Notes: generated by a model from the sequence alone, not told the origin. Positions 11,497 to 22,107 are shown, counted from the first letter of the stretch. The stretch: DNA of 64,000 bases from Firmicutes bacterium OM04-13BH (GCA_003481745.1 QULP01000005.1:1-64000), one strand, 5' to 3'. Translations and numbers: made by a program.

Positions 11497-11859
11497 ATGA
11501 AATATTCGGAGTCGTTAAAGAAAAACAGAGATTTTCAACTGGTTTATAAAAGTGGAACATCAAAAGCAAATCGATATCTGGTTATGTATGTAAGAGAAAA
11601 TCAGTTAGAAAAAAACAGAGTTGGCATATCCGTAAGCAAAAAGGTGGGAAACAGTGTTGTGAGACACCATCTTGCGCGCCTTATAAGAGAAAGTTACCGG
11701 TTAAATGAGGAAAAGTTTAAATGCGGATATGATATTGTAATTGTAGTCAGGGTAAATGGAAAGAACCAGGGGTTCCATTCCATAGAAAGTGCATTAATGC
11801 ATTTAGGAAAACTCACAAAAACCATAAAAAGCGAAGAGAATGAAAACGATACTAATTAA
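11497..11859 (+). CDS. rnpA: Ribonuclease P protein component
   Basis: Protein subunit of RNase P, which with its RNA matures tRNA 5' ends. I choose the ATG at 11497 ([14 protein letters not shown]) because the family begins there and AAAAGGA lies 5-10 bp upstream; an in-frame ATG at 11458 gives an extension unlike the family. The 120-aa protein has the RNase P signature [18 protein letters not shown] and the following ARLIRESYR helix. Its 3' end overlaps yidD by 20 bp, a common arrangement. Confidence 0.96.
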   Translation: MKYSESLKKNRDFQLVYKSGTSKANRYLVMYVRENQLEKNRVGISVSKKVGNSVVRHHLARLIRESYRLNEEKFKCGYDIVIVVRVNGKNQGFHSIESALMHLGKLTKTIKSEENENDTN

Positions 11860-12049
11860 ATTGATTCGGTTTTATCAAAAGTATATATCCCCATTAAAGA
11901 GTACACGTTGTCCCTATATTCCTACGTGTTCTCAATATGGACTGGAAGCAATTGAAAAATATGGAGCAGTAAAAGGCTGCTTACTGGCCGGTTGGCGAAT
12001 TTTAAGATGTAATCCATTTTCCAAAGGCGGATATGACCCGGTGCCCTGA
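11840..12049 (+). CDS. yidD: Membrane protein insertion efficiency factor YidD
   Basis: A 69-aa peripheral membrane protein that aids YidC-dependent insertion. The family hallmarks are present: an amphipathic N-terminus ([15 protein letters not shown]), the cysteine motif [15 protein letters not shown], and the C-terminal [19 protein letters not shown]. It starts inside rnpA (20-bp overlap) and is followed 81 bp later by yidC, its functional partner. Confidence 0.96.
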   Translation: MKTILIKLIRFYQKYISPLKSTRCPYIPTCSQYGLEAIEKYGAVKGCLLAGWRILRCNPFSKGGYDPVP

Positions 12050-12064
12050 TGAACCGAAAAATGA

Positions 12065-12073
12065 TGTGGATAA
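12065..12073 (+). promoter_or_regulatory. Isolated DnaA box between yidD and yidC
   Basis: A perfect TGTGGATAA lies in the 81-bp gap between yidD and yidC, about 1 kb from the nearest main cluster. It may let DnaA influence yidC expression or may be a stray copy. No promoter is clear next to it. Confidence 0.5.
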
Positions 12074-12130
12074 GAACACACACTAATTAGAGAAATATTG
12101 GGGTCACCGGTTATATAAGGAGGACGAATT

Positions 12131-13411
12131 TTGGGTGCATTGTTAAGTAAGAGTTCAATGCCGATTGTAAAATGGGTAGCCGAGGTAATGGGCTGGCTGA
12201 TGAACGGCATTTACAAGATTGGGATTCATAATCTCGGTCTTTGTATTATATTATTTACAATTATCATTTATGCATTCATGATACCTCTGCAGATTAAACA
12301 GCAGAAGTTTTCAAAAATGAATGCAGTTATGTCACCAGAATTGCAGAAAATCAGTAAAAAATACAGAGGAAAAAAAGACCAGGCTTCTCAGATGAAGATG
12401 CAGGAAGAGACAATGGCAGTTTATGAAAAATATGGTGTGTCTCCAACAGGAAGTTGTCTGCAGTTATTCATTCAGATGCCGATTTTCTTTGCTTTATACC
12501 AGGTTATTATTAATATTCCTGGATATATTGGCGAGATTAAAGCAATTTTTGACAAAGCCGTTGTAAGTATCACAAGTGTAGACGGATACGCAGATGTCCT
12601 GACACAGTTTATCAAGGATGAGGGATTAAGAACTTATACTTGGAGAGCAGATGATGTAACAACAAACCGTATTATTGATGTATTATATAACTTATCACCA
12701 ACACAGTGGAAACACTTAGGTGAAATCAGTGATTTTAGTGGATTCTCAGATGTATTAAGCAATACAGCAAATACAATTCGTCCGATGCAGAATTTCCTTG
12801 GACTGAATATCGCAGATACCCCGCTTGCACTGATTAAGTCAGGATGGAGTTCACACTCTTATCTGTTGATTCTTGCAGCAGTTTTAATTCCGGTATTATC
12901 CTGGCTGACACAGATGTTAAACATTAAATTAATGCCAACGGCGGCAACCACTCAGGACGGTGGAGCAAATGACCAGATGAACGCAACAATGAAGAGTATG
13001 AACACATTTATGCCTCTGTTTTCTGCATTTATCTGTTTCTCATTCCCGGTTGGTATTGGTATTTACTGGATTGCCGGTTCTGTGATTCGTTGTATCCAGC
13101 AGCTTATTATTAATAAACACCTGGACAACATGGATTTAGAAGACTATATCCGTAAAAATCAGGCAAAAGCTGCTAAAAAACGTGAAAAATCAGGACTTCC
13201 GCCACAGAAAATCACACAGCAGGCAAAACAGAATGTCAGAAATATTGAAGAACCAAAATGTACCACAAATTTAAAGAAATACAATAATAACAGTGGTTCA
13301 AAAGCTGTAGATACTTACAGAGAAGTACCGGAAACAAAACCGGGAAGCCTTGCATCAAAGGCTAACATGGTTGCAGAATTTGATAAAAAGAATAAGACAA
13401 AGAAAAAATAA
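12131..13411 (+). CDS. yidC: Membrane protein insertase YidC (OxaA)
   Basis: Inserts and folds inner-membrane proteins alone or with Sec. The TTG start at 12131 follows AAGGAGGACGAATT; no ATG fits. The first membrane segment is near residues 27-50 (GLCIILFTIIIYAFMIPLQI). It is followed by the cytoplasmic hairpin KYRGKKDQASQMKMQEE and by CLQLFIQMPIFFALYQVI, all diagnostic of the family. An extracellular insertion of about 110 residues separates that segment from the last three helices. The C-terminal 80 residues are basic, as in forms that contact ribosomes. 426 aa; upstream of khpB. Confidence 0.95.
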   Translation: MGALLSKSSMPIVKWVAEVMGWLMNGIYKIGIHNLGLCIILFTIIIYAFMIPLQIKQQKFSKMNAVMSPELQKISKKYRGKKDQASQMKMQEETMAVYEKYGVSPTGSCLQLFIQMPIFFALYQVIINIPGYIGEIKAIFDKAVVSITSVDGYADVLTQFIKDEGLRTYTWRADDVTTNRIIDVLYNLSPTQWKHLGEISDFSGFSDVLSNTANTIRPMQNFLGLNIADTPLALIKSGWSSHSYLLILAAVLIPVLSWLTQMLNIKLMPTAATTQDGGANDQMNATMKSMNTFMPLFSAFICFSFPVGIGIYWIAGSVIRCIQQLIINKHLDNMDLEDYIRKNQAKAAKKREKSGLPPQKITQQAKQNVRNIEEPKCTTNLKKYNNNSGSKAVDTYREVPETKPGSLASKANMVAEFDKKNKTKKK

Positions 13412-13429
13412 CGGTAAGGGGGAAGCGTT

Positions 13430-14254
13430 ATGGAATTCAAAGAGTTTTCTGCTAAAACAGCAGATGAGGCAATTATCAAAGCCAGCATTGAACTTGGCGT
13501 TTCCAGTGAAAATCTGGAGATTCAGGTTGTGACTGAAGGCAGTTCAGGATTTTTTGGAATCGGTAAAAAACCGGCAATCATAAAAGCTCGCAGAAAAGAA
13601 GAAACCTTACCGGAAGAACCTGTAGCAGAAGAAATAAAAGAGTCTGTTCCGGTAAAAAAAGAAGTGAAAAAAACTGATAAGGCAGCAGAAAAACCTGTAG
13701 AAGAAACCGTAAAACCGGTGAGACATCAGGAAACAAAAAAAGAGCAGCCAAAGCCTCGTGAAGAGAAGAAAATCATCAAACGAAGCGAGGAAGAGATTGC
13801 AGAAATCAAAGCGGAAGCTGAGATGTTCTTAAGTGGTGTATTTAAAGCAATGGAGCTTGAAGTTGAGCTTAAAATAGAATACACAGCAGAAGACGGCAGC
13901 CTTGAAGTTGAATTTATCGGACAGGATATGGGTATTTTGATTGGAAAAAGAGGACAGACACTGGATTCTCTTCAGTACCTTACAAGCCTTGTTGTAAACA
14001 AAGGCAGACAGGGTTATGTCCGTGTAAAACTTGATACAGAAGACTATAGAAACAGAAGAAAAGAAACACTTGAAAATCTTGCAAAGAGCATTGCTTACAA
14101 AGTAAGAAAGACGAGAAAACCTGTTTCTTTAGAGCCGATGAATCCTTATGAAAGAAGAATTATTCATTCTGCACTTCAGGGGAACCGTTATGTTGAAACA
14201 TATAGCGAGGGCAGTGAACCATATCGCCATGTGGTTGTAAAATTAAAGAAATAA
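13430..14254 (+). CDS. khpB: RNA-binding protein KhpB (Jag/SpoIIIJ-associated)
   Basis: Cytoplasmic RNA-binding protein linked to cell-envelope control in Gram-positives. Domains in order: Jag_N (1-50, ending VTEGSSGFFGIGKKPAII), a long charged Lys/Glu/Pro linker (about 55-125), a KH domain with IGKRGQTLDSLQYL near 178, and an R3H domain whose conserved Arg/His are in NPYERRIIHSAL near 243. 274 aa is within the family range. It starts 18 bp after yidC, with GGGGG upstream of the ATG, and belongs to the same operon. Confidence 0.95.
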   Translation: MEFKEFSAKTADEAIIKASIELGVSSENLEIQVVTEGSSGFFGIGKKPAIIKARRKEETLPEEPVAEEIKESVPVKKEVKKTDKAAEKPVEETVKPVRHQETKKEQPKPREEKKIIKRSEEEIAEIKAEAEMFLSGVFKAMELEVELKIEYTAEDGSLEVEFIGQDMGILIGKRGQTLDSLQYLTSLVVNKGRQGYVRVKLDTEDYRNRRKETLENLAKSIAYKVRKTRKPVSLEPMNPYERRIIHSALQGNRYVETYSEGSEPYRHVVVKLKK

Positions 14255-14272
14255 TGTAATAAAAAATAAAGA

Positions 14273-14342
14273 CGTTCTAGGTGAAAGCGTGAATGTTGGA
14301 GATGGATTCTCTGTGCTTTTATCTGGAGCGTTTTTTGTTTCT
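14273..14342 (+). terminator. Possible terminator between khpB and mnmE
   Basis: An imperfect long-range stem (ACGTTCT near 14274 with GGAGCGT near 14326, including G-T pairs) ends in TTTTTTGTTTC. It fits a weak intrinsic terminator or processing structure in the 135-bp gap. Pairing is not perfect. Confidence 0.4.
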
Positions 14343-14389
14343 TAAGAGTAAATTAAAAAGTATATTAAATTGGGTTAGGAGGCTGGATT

Positions 14390-15775
14390 ATGCCGATACT
14401 GGCATCAGAAACGATAGCAGCAGTTGCAACAGCTATGACCGCTTCAGGAATTGGAATTATACGAATGAGTGGTCCAAAAAGCCGTGAAATTGCAGGAAAA
14501 ATCTACCGTTCCAAAAATGGAAAAAATAAGATAGAAGAAGTAAAATCTCACACGATAAATTATGGTTTTATTTATGATGGAGACGAAGAAATTGACGAAG
14601 TTTTAGTCATGGTAATGGACGGTCCGAGAAGTTATACAGGGGAAGATACCATTGAAATTGACTGTCATGGCGGTGTGCTTGCAATGAAAAAAGTGCTGGA
14701 AACAGTCATTAAGTATGGTGCAAGACCGGCAGAGCCAGGCGAATTTACCAAGCGTGCTTTCTTAAACGGAAGAATTGATTTATCACAGGCAGAGGCAGTC
14801 ATTGATATAATTAATGCAAAGAATGAGTATGCATTAAAGAGTTCTCTTCATCAGTTAAAAGGCTCTGTGCAGAAAGTAATCTGTGAAATCAGAGAGAATA
14901 TTATCTATCATATTGCATATATCGAATCTGCTTTAGATGACCCGGAACATATCAGTGTGGATGGTTATGGGGAAACTTTGGGGAAAGATATCAAAATTCA
15001 GAAAGAGAAAGTGGAAAACCTTCTTTCTACAGTAAAAGAAGGAAAGATGATGAAAGAGGGCATTAAAACAGTTATCGTAGGGAAACCAAATGCCGGAAAA
15101 TCGTCTCTTATGAATGTACTTGTAGGAGAAGAACGTGCGATTGTAACGGATATTGCAGGTACGACAAGAGATATTTTAGAAGAAACGATTGTGCTTCATG
15201 GAATTTCTCTTCGTATGATTGATACTGCCGGAATCCGTGATACAGAAGATAAAGTAGAACAAATCGGTGTAGGACGGGCAAAAGAGTATGCAAAAGATGC
15301 GGATTTGATTCTTTATGTGGTGGATTCTTCACGTCCTCTTGATGAAAATGATGAAGAAATCATGGAGATTCTCGAAGATAAAAAGGCAATTGTGCTGTTG
15401 AATAAGACCGATTTGGAACAGAAAGTAACCGAAGAAATGTTAAAAGAAAAGCTTTCTCATCCAGTTGTGTCGATTTCAGCAAAGGAAGAACAGGGAATTG
15501 ATGTGCTGGAACAGGAGATTAAAAACATGTTTTTTGAAGGTGAATTAAGCTTTAATGATGAAGTTTATATCACAAATATGAGACATAAAACGGCTCTTGA
15601 AGAAGCACTTGACAGTTTAAAAATGGTTGAAAACAGCATTGAAATGCAGATGCCGGAAGACTTCTTTTCGATTGATTTAATGAACGCTTATGAGTCTTTA
15701 GGAAGTATTATCGGAGAGGCTGTAGGGGAAGATTTGGTCAATGAAATCTTCTCAAAATTCTGTACCGGAAAGTAA
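14390..15775 (+). CDS. mnmE: tRNA modification GTPase MnmE
   Basis: GTPase that with MnmG makes the cmnm5 modification at the wobble uridine of certain tRNAs. The N-terminal tetrahydrofolate-binding domain spans 1-120. The G domain starts with the P-loop GKPNAGKSS near residue 230, followed by DIAGTTRD (G2), DTAG (G3) and NKTD (G4). The C-terminal motif is CTGK, matching the catalytic C-x-GK end. 461 aa, full length. Its partner mnmG follows 41 bp later. Confidence 0.97.
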   Translation: MPILASETIAAVATAMTASGIGIIRMSGPKSREIAGKIYRSKNGKNKIEEVKSHTINYGFIYDGDEEIDEVLVMVMDGPRSYTGEDTIEIDCHGGVLAMKKVLETVIKYGARPAEPGEFTKRAFLNGRIDLSQAEAVIDIINAKNEYALKSSLHQLKGSVQKVICEIRENIIYHIAYIESALDDPEHISVDGYGETLGKDIKIQKEKVENLLSTVKEGKMMKEGIKTVIVGKPNAGKSSLMNVLVGEERAIVTDIAGTTRDILEETIVLHGISLRMIDTAGIRDTEDKVEQIGVGRAKEYAKDADLILYVVDSSRPLDENDEEIMEILEDKKAIVLLNKTDLEQKVTEEMLKEKLSHPVVSISAKEEQGIDVLEQEIKNMFFEGELSFNDEVYITNMRHKTALEEALDSLKMVENSIEMQMPEDFFSIDLMNAYESLGSIIGEAVGEDLVNEIFSKFCTGK

Positions 15776-15816
15776 AAAATCAGGATAAATATAGAAGCGA
15801 AAAAGGAGAAAAACAG

Positions 15817-17712
15817 ATGAATCATTTGACAGAAAATTATGATATTGCTGTTGTTGGTGCAGGTCATGCCGGATGTGAAGCAGCACTTGCGTGTGCACGT
15901 CTGGGGTTGGAAACGATTATGTTTACGGTAAGTGTGGACAGTATTGCACTCATGCCCTGTAACCCAAATGTCGGTGGTAGTTCCAAGGGACATCTGGTAC
16001 GTGAATTGGATGCTCTGGGTGGAGAAATGGGAAAAAATATTGATAAAACATTCATCCAGTCTAAGATGTTAAATGTATCAAAAGGTCCTGCTGTTCATTC
16101 TTTGCGTGCGCAGGCAGATAAACAGGAATACAGCAGAAGTATGCGCCATACACTGGAAAATACAGAACATCTGACTATTCGTCAGGCAGAGGTAACAGAG
16201 ATTCTTGCTGAGGACAAACAGATTAAAGGAGTAAGAACCTATTCTGGTGCAGAGTATGCAGTAAAAGCGGTTGTGCTTTGTACAGGAACTTACTTAAAGG
16301 CAAGATGTATTTACGGTGATGTAAGCAATCATACCGGTCCAAACGGACTTCAGGCAGCGAATCATCTGACCGATTCCCTGAAAAAACTTGGCATCGAGAT
16401 GTATCGTTTTAAGACAGGAACACCTGCCAGAATTGACAAAAGAAGTATTGACTTTTCAAAGATGGAAGAACAGTTTGGAGATGAAAGAGTTGTACCGTTT
16501 TCTTTCTCTACCAATCCTGAAGATGTTCAGATTGACCAGGCATCCTGCTGGCTGACTTATACCAATGAAACCACACATGAGATTATCAGAAATAATTTGG
16601 ACCGCTCTCCATTATATTCCGGTATGATAGAAGGAACAGGTCCCAGATACTGTCCATCCATTGAGGATAAAGTTGTACGTTTTGCGGACAAAAAACGCCA
16701 TCAGGTTTTTATTGAGCCGGAAGGATTATATACAAATGAGATGTATGTAGGCGGAATGTCAAGCTCTCTTCCGGAGGATGTACAGTACGAAATGTACCAT
16801 TCTGTTGCAGGATTAGAGCACGCAAAAATTGTAAGAAATGCCTATGCGATTGAGTATGACTGTATTAATGCAAGACAGTTATATCCGACACTTGAATTTA
16901 AAGAAATCAAAGGTTTGTTCTCAGGCGGACAGTTTAACGGAAGTTCAGGATACGAAGAAGCAGCTGCTCAGGGATTGATTGCAGGTATCAATGCGGCAAT
17001 GAAAGTGCTTGGAAAAGAGATGCTGATTTTAGATCGTTCCGAGTCTTATATTGGTGTATTAATCGACGATTTGGTTACAAAAGAGAATCATGAACCATAC
17101 CGAATGATGACAAGCCGTGCGGAATACAGACTGCTTTTAAGACAGGATAATGCAGACTTAAGATTAAGAAAAAAAGGTTATCAGGTGGGTCTTGTAAGTA
17201 AAGAACAGTATGATTATGTTTTGTGGAAAGAAGCAAAAATCGAGGAAGAAAAAGAGCGTGTGGAACATACTTATGTAGGCGCAACGAAAGAGGTACAGGA
17301 ACTGCTTGAACAGTATGAAAGCACACCTCTTAAAAATGGATGTTCCCTTGCGGAATTAATCCGCCGTCCGGAATTAAACTATAAATTATTAGCTCCTTTA
17401 GATAAGAAAAGACCGGAACTTCCGGAAGATGTAAGAGAACAGGTTAACATTAATATCAAATACGATGGATACATTAAGCGCCAGATGAAACAGGTAGAAC
17501 AGTTTAAGAAGCTGGAAACAAAGAAACTTCCGGAGGAACTGGACTATGAAGCAATCAGCGGACTTAGAATTGAAGCAAGACAGAAATTAGAAGAATACCG
17601 TCCGGTTTCTGTAGGTCAGGCTTCCAGAATTGCAGGGGTTTCTCCGGCAGATATTTCTGTCCTTCTTGTGTACCTGGAATCTTATCGAAGAGGGGGAAAT
17701 GGGAATACATGA
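15817..17712 (+). CDS. mnmG: tRNA uridine-5-carboxymethylaminomethyl modification enzyme MnmG
   Basis: FAD-dependent partner of MnmE. The dinucleotide-binding motif [10 protein letters not shown] is at residues 13-22, followed by [21 protein letters not shown], typical of GidA. The second signature [21 protein letters not shown] lies near 368-388. At 631 aa it is the normal long form, with the C-terminal helical MnmE-binding domain present. The ATG follows AAAAGGAGAAAA. The stop overlaps the rsmG start by 4 bp, indicating translational coupling. Confidence 0.98.
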   Translation: MNHLTENYDIAVVGAGHAGCEAALACARLGLETIMFTVSVDSIALMPCNPNVGGSSKGHLVRELDALGGEMGKNIDKTFIQSKMLNVSKGPAVHSLRAQADKQEYSRSMRHTLENTEHLTIRQAEVTEILAEDKQIKGVRTYSGAEYAVKAVVLCTGTYLKARCIYGDVSNHTGPNGLQAANHLTDSLKKLGIEMYRFKTGTPARIDKRSIDFSKMEEQFGDERVVPFSFSTNPEDVQIDQASCWLTYTNETTHEIIRNNLDRSPLYSGMIEGTGPRYCPSIEDKVVRFADKKRHQVFIEPEGLYTNEMYVGGMSSSLPEDVQYEMYHSVAGLEHAKIVRNAYAIEYDCINARQLYPTLEFKEIKGLFSGGQFNGSSGYEEAAAQGLIAGINAAMKVLGKEMLILDRSESYIGVLIDDLVTKENHEPYRMMTSRAEYRLLLRQDNADLRLRKKGYQVGLVSKEQYDYVLWKEAKIEEEKERVEHTYVGATKEVQELLEQYESTPLKNGCSLAELIRRPELNYKLLAPLDKKRPELPEDVREQVNINIKYDGYIKRQMKQVEQFKKLETKKLPEELDYEAISGLRIEARQKLEEYRPVSVGQASRIAGVSPADISVLLVYLESYRRGGNGNT

Positions 17713-18431
17713 ATTATGATTTAACGCTGTTAGAAAACGCTGTAAAAGAGTTTAAAATTACACTTTCAGAAGAACAAAAAGCGCAGTTTATTCAGTATTA
17801 TGAGCTGTTAATTGAGTGGAATAAGGTGATGAATCTGACCGGAATTACAGAGTTTGATGAGGTACTTCAGAAGCATTTTTCAGACAGTCTTTCGATTGTA
17901 AGAGCACTGGATATGAGCAAAATTGAGAGCTGTATTGATGTCGGAACAGGGGCAGGATTTCCTGGAATTCCATTAAAAATTGCGTTTCCTCATCTGAAAG
18001 TAACTCTGCTGGATTCCTTAAATAAACGTTTGAAATTCTTAAATGAAGTCATCGAAAAATTAGGTTTAGAAGGCATTGAAACAGTACATGGACGTGCAGA
18101 AGATGGTGCAAAAAAACCAGAGCTTCGAGAGGCTTTTGATTTAAGTGTGACACGTGCAGTTGCAAGGATAAGTGTAATCAGCGAGTATTGTCTGCCTTAT
18201 GTAAAGACAGGTGGATACTTTGCTGCATATAAGTCGGGAAAAGCGGCAGAAGAACTGGAAGAAGGCAAAAAAGCGATTGCAGTTTTAGGCGGAAAAGTCG
18301 AAAAAACAGAAGAATTTTTGTTGCCGGACTCAGATATGGAACGTACGATTTTGCTGATAAAAAAAGTAAAAAATACACCGAAAAAGTATCCGAGAAAAGC
18401 AGGAACTCCTGCAAAAGAACCGATTGTATAA
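17709..18431 (+). CDS. rsmG: 16S rRNA (guanine-N7) methyltransferase RsmG
   Basis: Methylates a guanine in the 530 loop of 16S rRNA (G527 by E. coli numbering). The SAM-binding motif [15 protein letters not shown] is near residues 77-91, and the substrate-side motif VTRAVARI near 150. 240 aa matches the family. The start overlaps the mnmG stop. Loss of this gene confers low-level streptomycin resistance in other bacteria. A strong terminator follows, marking the end of the origin-proximal operon. Confidence 0.97.
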   Translation: MNYDLTLLENAVKEFKITLSEEQKAQFIQYYELLIEWNKVMNLTGITEFDEVLQKHFSDSLSIVRALDMSKIESCIDVGTGAGFPGIPLKIAFPHLKVTLLDSLNKRLKFLNEVIEKLGLEGIETVHGRAEDGAKKPELREAFDLSVTRAVARISVISEYCLPYVKTGGYFAAYKSGKAAEELEEGKKAIAVLGGKVEKTEEFLLPDSDMERTILLIKKVKNTPKKYPRKAGTPAKEPIV

Positions 18432-18471
18432 GTGGAAAATTGGATAAAAAATTGTATGAAAATAAAGAACG

Positions 18472-18502
18472 AAAGAGAGCTGAAAAAGGCTCTCTTTTTT
18501 TT
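18472..18502 (+). terminator. Intrinsic terminator after rsmG
   Basis: A perfect 9-bp stem AAAGAGAGC / GCTCTCTTT with an 8-nt loop is followed by TTTTT. Confidence 0.9.
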
Positions 18503-18630
18503 ATTAGGGATATTTGCAAGGATTCACAGAAAAAACACATTCTCATCTAATTTTTATCACAAATAGTAAATAGAATAGAACGGTGAGAAAAATATAAAAA
18601 AGCAAGTACAATATTAAAGGAGGGAATACC

Positions 18631-19599
18631 TTGATTGAAGTAAAGGATCTGGTCAAAAAATATGGTGACCATGTGGCCGTAGACCATTTGAGTTTTACCA
18701 TAGAAAAAGGAAAAATTTATGGATTTTTAGGACCAAATGGAGCAGGTAAATCGACTACAATGAATATGATTACCGGCTACATTGCCTCGACACAGGGAGA
18801 AATTCTGATTGATGGACACAACATTTTAGAAGAGCCGGAAGCCGCAAAAAAATGTATCGGTTATTTGCCGGAGCTACCTCCGGTTTATCAGGACATGACA
18901 GTCAGAGAGTATTTAAAATTTGTAGCTGAGTTAAAATCCATTCCAAAAGCAGAGCGGGAAAAGAATATAAAAGAAGTTATGTCAACTACAAAGCTTGAGG
19001 AAGTACAGGAACGTCTGATTAAGAACCTTTCAAAAGGTTTTAAACAGAGGGTTGGAATTGCACAGGCTCTGCTTGGATATCCGGAAATTATTATTTTAGA
19101 TGAGCCGACCGTTGGTCTTGACCCGAAACAGATTATTGAAATCAGGGATTTAATTAAGAGCCTTGGAGAAAAACATACCGTTATTTTAAGTTCACACATC
19201 CTTTCGGAGGTAAGTGCGGTCTGTGACCATGTATTGATTATTGACCGTGGAAAACTGGTGGCAAGCGACACACCGGAGAATTTAAGTAAAGTAATGGAAG
19301 GCGCAAATTCTCTTGAACTTACAGTAAAAGGGAAAGAAGAAGAAATCAGAGAGGCAATGAACCTCGTAGAAAATATTCAGGAAATGATTTACCATGAATC
19401 TTTTGTGCCGGATGCCTGTGATTTTACCGTTAAAATATCAGGGGAACAGGATATGAGAGAAAACATTTTCTTTGCTCTGGCAGATGCAAAATGTCCGATT
19501 TTAAAAATGCAGCCGACAAATATGACGCTGGAAGAAGTATTCTTGAAATTGACCGAAGACGACAATGAGGAGGAGAAAGAAAATGCTGGCGATTTATAA
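18631..19599 (+). CDS. ABC transporter ATP-binding protein (GldA-like)
   Basis: Cytoplasmic nucleotide-binding subunit. Walker A GPNGAGKS is near residues 35-42. The ABC signature reads LSKGFKQRVG near 132, with Walker B IIILDEPTVGLDP immediately after. The C-terminal 90 residues extend beyond the core, as in GldA/CcmA-type exporters. The TTG start at 18631 follows AAAGGAGGG. The gene overlaps the permease start by 17 bp. With the GldF-, GldG- and DUF4340-like genes it forms a four-gene unit seen widely in Clostridia; the cargo is unknown. Confidence 0.9.
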   Translation: MIEVKDLVKKYGDHVAVDHLSFTIEKGKIYGFLGPNGAGKSTTMNMITGYIASTQGEILIDGHNILEEPEAAKKCIGYLPELPPVYQDMTVREYLKFVAELKSIPKAEREKNIKEVMSTTKLEEVQERLIKNLSKGFKQRVGIAQALLGYPEIIILDEPTVGLDPKQIIEIRDLIKSLGEKHTVILSSHILSEVSAVCDHVLIIDRGKLVASDTPENLSKVMEGANSLELTVKGKEEEIREAMNLVENIQEMIYHESFVPDACDFTVKISGEQDMRENIFFALADAKCPILKMQPTNMTLEEVFLKLTEDDNEEEKENAGDL

Positions 19600-20446
19600 A
19601 AAAGAATTAAAAAGTTATCTTACATCCATGCAAGGATATGTGTTTATGGCATTTATCATGCTGGTTCTGGGGATTTATTTTACGGCATATAACTTAAATT
19701 ATGCAAGTCCGGACTTTGGAACAACCTTAAATTCCGTGACGTTTGTATTTTTGATTATCACTCCGATTTTAACAATGAGAATTTTAGCGGAAGAAAAAAG
19801 AAATAAAACAGACCAGTTATTATTCACTTCACCGGTGCCAATCTGGAAGATAGTATTTGGAAAATATCTTGGAATGGTGACAATTTATCTGATTCCAGTT
19901 GTGATTACGTTGTTTTATCCGCTTATTTTGGCAAAATACGGAACAGTTTCTTATCCTATGACCTTAACTGCAATTGTTGGATTTTTCTTTTTGGGATGTG
20001 CCAATATTGCAGTTGGACTTTTTTTATCTTCGATTACGGAAAGTCAGGTTATCGCAGCGGTTCTTACCTTTGTGGTATTATTCTGCAGTTTTGTCATGAA
20101 TGGAATTGAATCTTTCTTTTCACAGACGGCGATGGCTTCCATGCTTGCATTTGCGGTACTTGCAGTCTTAATTGCAATGGTCGTCTATCAGATGACAAAA
20201 GATAATATTTTGACCGGAATTACAGGAGTGGTACTGCTTGGAGCAGTTGTAATTATATATATTGTAAAATCCTCTTTGTACGAGGGAGCAATTCAAAAAT
20301 TGTTAGATTTGCTCGCAATCGCAAATCATTTTGATAATTTTGTAGGAGGAATTTTGGATTTCTCCGGAATTGTATATATGTTATCCGTAATCTGCATTTT
20401 CATATTTTTAACCGTTCAGTCAATACAGAAACGGCGTTGGAGCTGA
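19583..20446 (+). CDS. ABC-2 type permease (GldF-like)
   Basis: Membrane subunit of the adjacent ABC system. I choose ATG 19583 (MLAIYKKELKSYL), which has AGGAGG 9 bp upstream; an in-frame start 18 bp earlier would include the ribosome site itself. The 287-aa protein has a short cytosolic N-terminus typical of ABC-2 permeases and six hydrophobic segments, at roughly 17-37, 55-77, 100-122, 133-158, 165-185 and 225-285 in parts. It overlaps the ATPase gene and precedes the GldG-like gene by 35 bp. Confidence 0.88.
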   Translation: MLAIYKKELKSYLTSMQGYVFMAFIMLVLGIYFTAYNLNYASPDFGTTLNSVTFVFLIITPILTMRILAEEKRNKTDQLLFTSPVPIWKIVFGKYLGMVTIYLIPVVITLFYPLILAKYGTVSYPMTLTAIVGFFFLGCANIAVGLFLSSITESQVIAAVLTFVVLFCSFVMNGIESFFSQTAMASMLAFAVLAVLIAMVVYQMTKDNILTGITGVVLLGAVVIIYIVKSSLYEGAIQKLLDLLAIANHFDNFVGGILDFSGIVYMLSVICIFIFLTVQSIQKRRWS

Positions 20447-20481
20447 TGATTTGAGGTGAATAGAGAGGAGAAAATGCAAAT

Positions 20482-22107
20482 ATGAAGACAAACAATGAAA
20501 ATAAAGAGTTAAACAAAGACTCAAATAAAGATTTAAATAAAGACTTAAATAAAGGGTCAAATGAAGATTTAAATAAAGAGTCAAATAAAGACGTAACTAA
20601 AAAAACGAATAAAGAGTCAAACGGCAAAAAATTCAAAAAAATAGATTTCAAAGAATTACGAAAGAAAAGCAAGGAAAAACGAATCCAAAATAAAAAGAAC
20701 TTAAAGCATGGTTCCTACAGCATGGGTGCAATTACAATTTTTATTGCGATTATCGTAGTATTAAATCTGGTATTGCAGGAAGTGCCGTCAAAATACAGAG
20801 AAATCGATTTAAGTACGCAGAAACTTTACAGCATTGGTGACCAGACAAAGAAAGTACTTAAAAAGCTCGATAAAGACGTAGAGATTTATTATATTGCGCA
20901 GAGTGGTTCAGAAAGCAGTGATATCCAGAAACTTCTGGAAAAATACGAAGAGGGCAGTGACCACATCAAAGTGGAACAGAAAGACCCTGCAGTAAATCCG
21001 AAATTTGTTTCACAGTATACATCGGATGGCGTGAGCAATAACAGCGTAATTGTTGTGTGCGGAGATAAAAATAAAGTCATTGATAACAACTCATTATATG
21101 AAACGACTGTTAATTATCAGACTTACAGTAACGAGGTAACCGGATTTGATGGAGAAGGCCAGATTACAAGTGCAATTAATTATGTAACATCCGATAGTAT
21201 GCCGGTGATGTATACGTTAGAGGGACACGATGAAGCAACCATGAGTGATACCTTAAAAGATACCATTCAGAAAGCAAATATCGATATTCAGTCTTTAAAT
21301 CTGCTGACAATGGACAGTGTTCCGGACGATGCAGACATCTTGTTTATCTTTGCACCGGCAAAAGATATTTCAGAAGATGAGGCGTCTAAGATTATTTCTT
21401 ATCTGGAAAATGGCGGAAAAGCGTTGATAGTTTCTAATTATTCTTCTGAAGAAATGCCAAATTTTGCTTCTGTATTAGAGAATTATGGTGTGAAGACGGC
21501 AGGTGGAATTGTACTTGAGGGAGATACCAATCATTATATTTCTCAGAATCCATCCTATCTGCTTCCAAATATCGAAAGTAATGACATTACTTCAAGCCTG
21601 TCATCTGGCAGTCGATATATTTTAATGCCTCTGGCACAGGGAATTGTAAAGAGTGATAACTACAGAGATTCTCTTGAAATCACTGATATTCTGACGACTT
21701 CAGACGGTTCTTACTCAAAAGTAAATGTAGAAGATATGCAGACAATGGAAAAAGAAAGCGATGACATTGACGGACCATTTGCAGTTGGTGTTTCCATCAC
21801 AGAGAATTTAGATGATGAGAAAGAAACACAGATTGTTTATTATTCATCCGAAGCGCTGTTTAATGACCAGATGAACACAATGGTATCCGGAGCAAACTAT
21901 GAATTGATTTCTGCTTCTGTAAACTGGATGTGTAAGAGCGAAGAGGATAGTAATACAATTTCTATTGCAAGTAAGAGCTATGATACTTCAACACTTACAA
22001 TTCCGGCAGCAGATGCAAGTTTCTGGAGTATCTTTGTAACAGCAGTTGTACCGGTAGTGATTCTGGTAATTGGCGGTGGTATCTGGATGAAGAGGAGAAA
22101 ACAGTAA
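20482..22107 (+). CDS. GldG-like ABC-associated membrane protein
   Basis: A 541-aa protein. The first 45 residues are a low-complexity tetrapeptide repeat (Asn-Lys-Asp/Glu-Ser/Leu), then a basic stretch. A membrane helix follows at about 79-96 (ITIFIAIIVVLNLVLQEV). A large extracytoplasmic part comes next with GldG-family features (YREIDLSTQKLYSIGDQT, then the TLEGHDE block), ending in a membrane helix near 515-535 and a basic tail. The family accompanies ABC exporters but lacks transport motifs of its own; it probably acts as an extracellular accessory. The stop overlaps the start of the next gene by 1 bp. Confidence 0.85.
   Translation: MKTNNENKELNKDSNKDLNKDLNKGSNEDLNKESNKDVTKKTNKESNGKKFKKIDFKELRKKSKEKRIQNKKNLKHGSYSMGAITIFIAIIVVLNLVLQEVPSKYREIDLSTQKLYSIGDQTKKVLKKLDKDVEIYYIAQSGSESSDIQKLLEKYEEGSDHIKVEQKDPAVNPKFVSQYTSDGVSNNSVIVVCGDKNKVIDNNSLYETTVNYQTYSNEVTGFDGEGQITSAINYVTSDSMPVMYTLEGHDEATMSDTLKDTIQKANIDIQSLNLLTMDSVPDDADILFIFAPAKDISEDEASKIISYLENGGKALIVSNYSSEEMPNFASVLENYGVKTAGGIVLEGDTNHYISQNPSYLLPNIESNDITSSLSSGSRYILMPLAQGIVKSDNYRDSLEITDILTTSDGSYSKVNVEDMQTMEKESDDIDGPFAVGVSITENLDDEKETQIVYYSSEALFNDQMNTMVSGANYELISASVNWMCKSEEDSNTISIASKSYDTSTLTIPAADASFWSIFVTAVVPVVILVIGGGIWMKRRKQ
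20497..20616 (+). repeat. In-frame 12-bp tandem repeat in the GldG-like gene
   Basis: About nine degenerate copies of a 12-bp unit (AATAAAGACTTA and variants) encode N-K-[DE]-[SLV]. The unit is a multiple of three, so copy-number changes would keep the frame. Confidence 0.8.
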
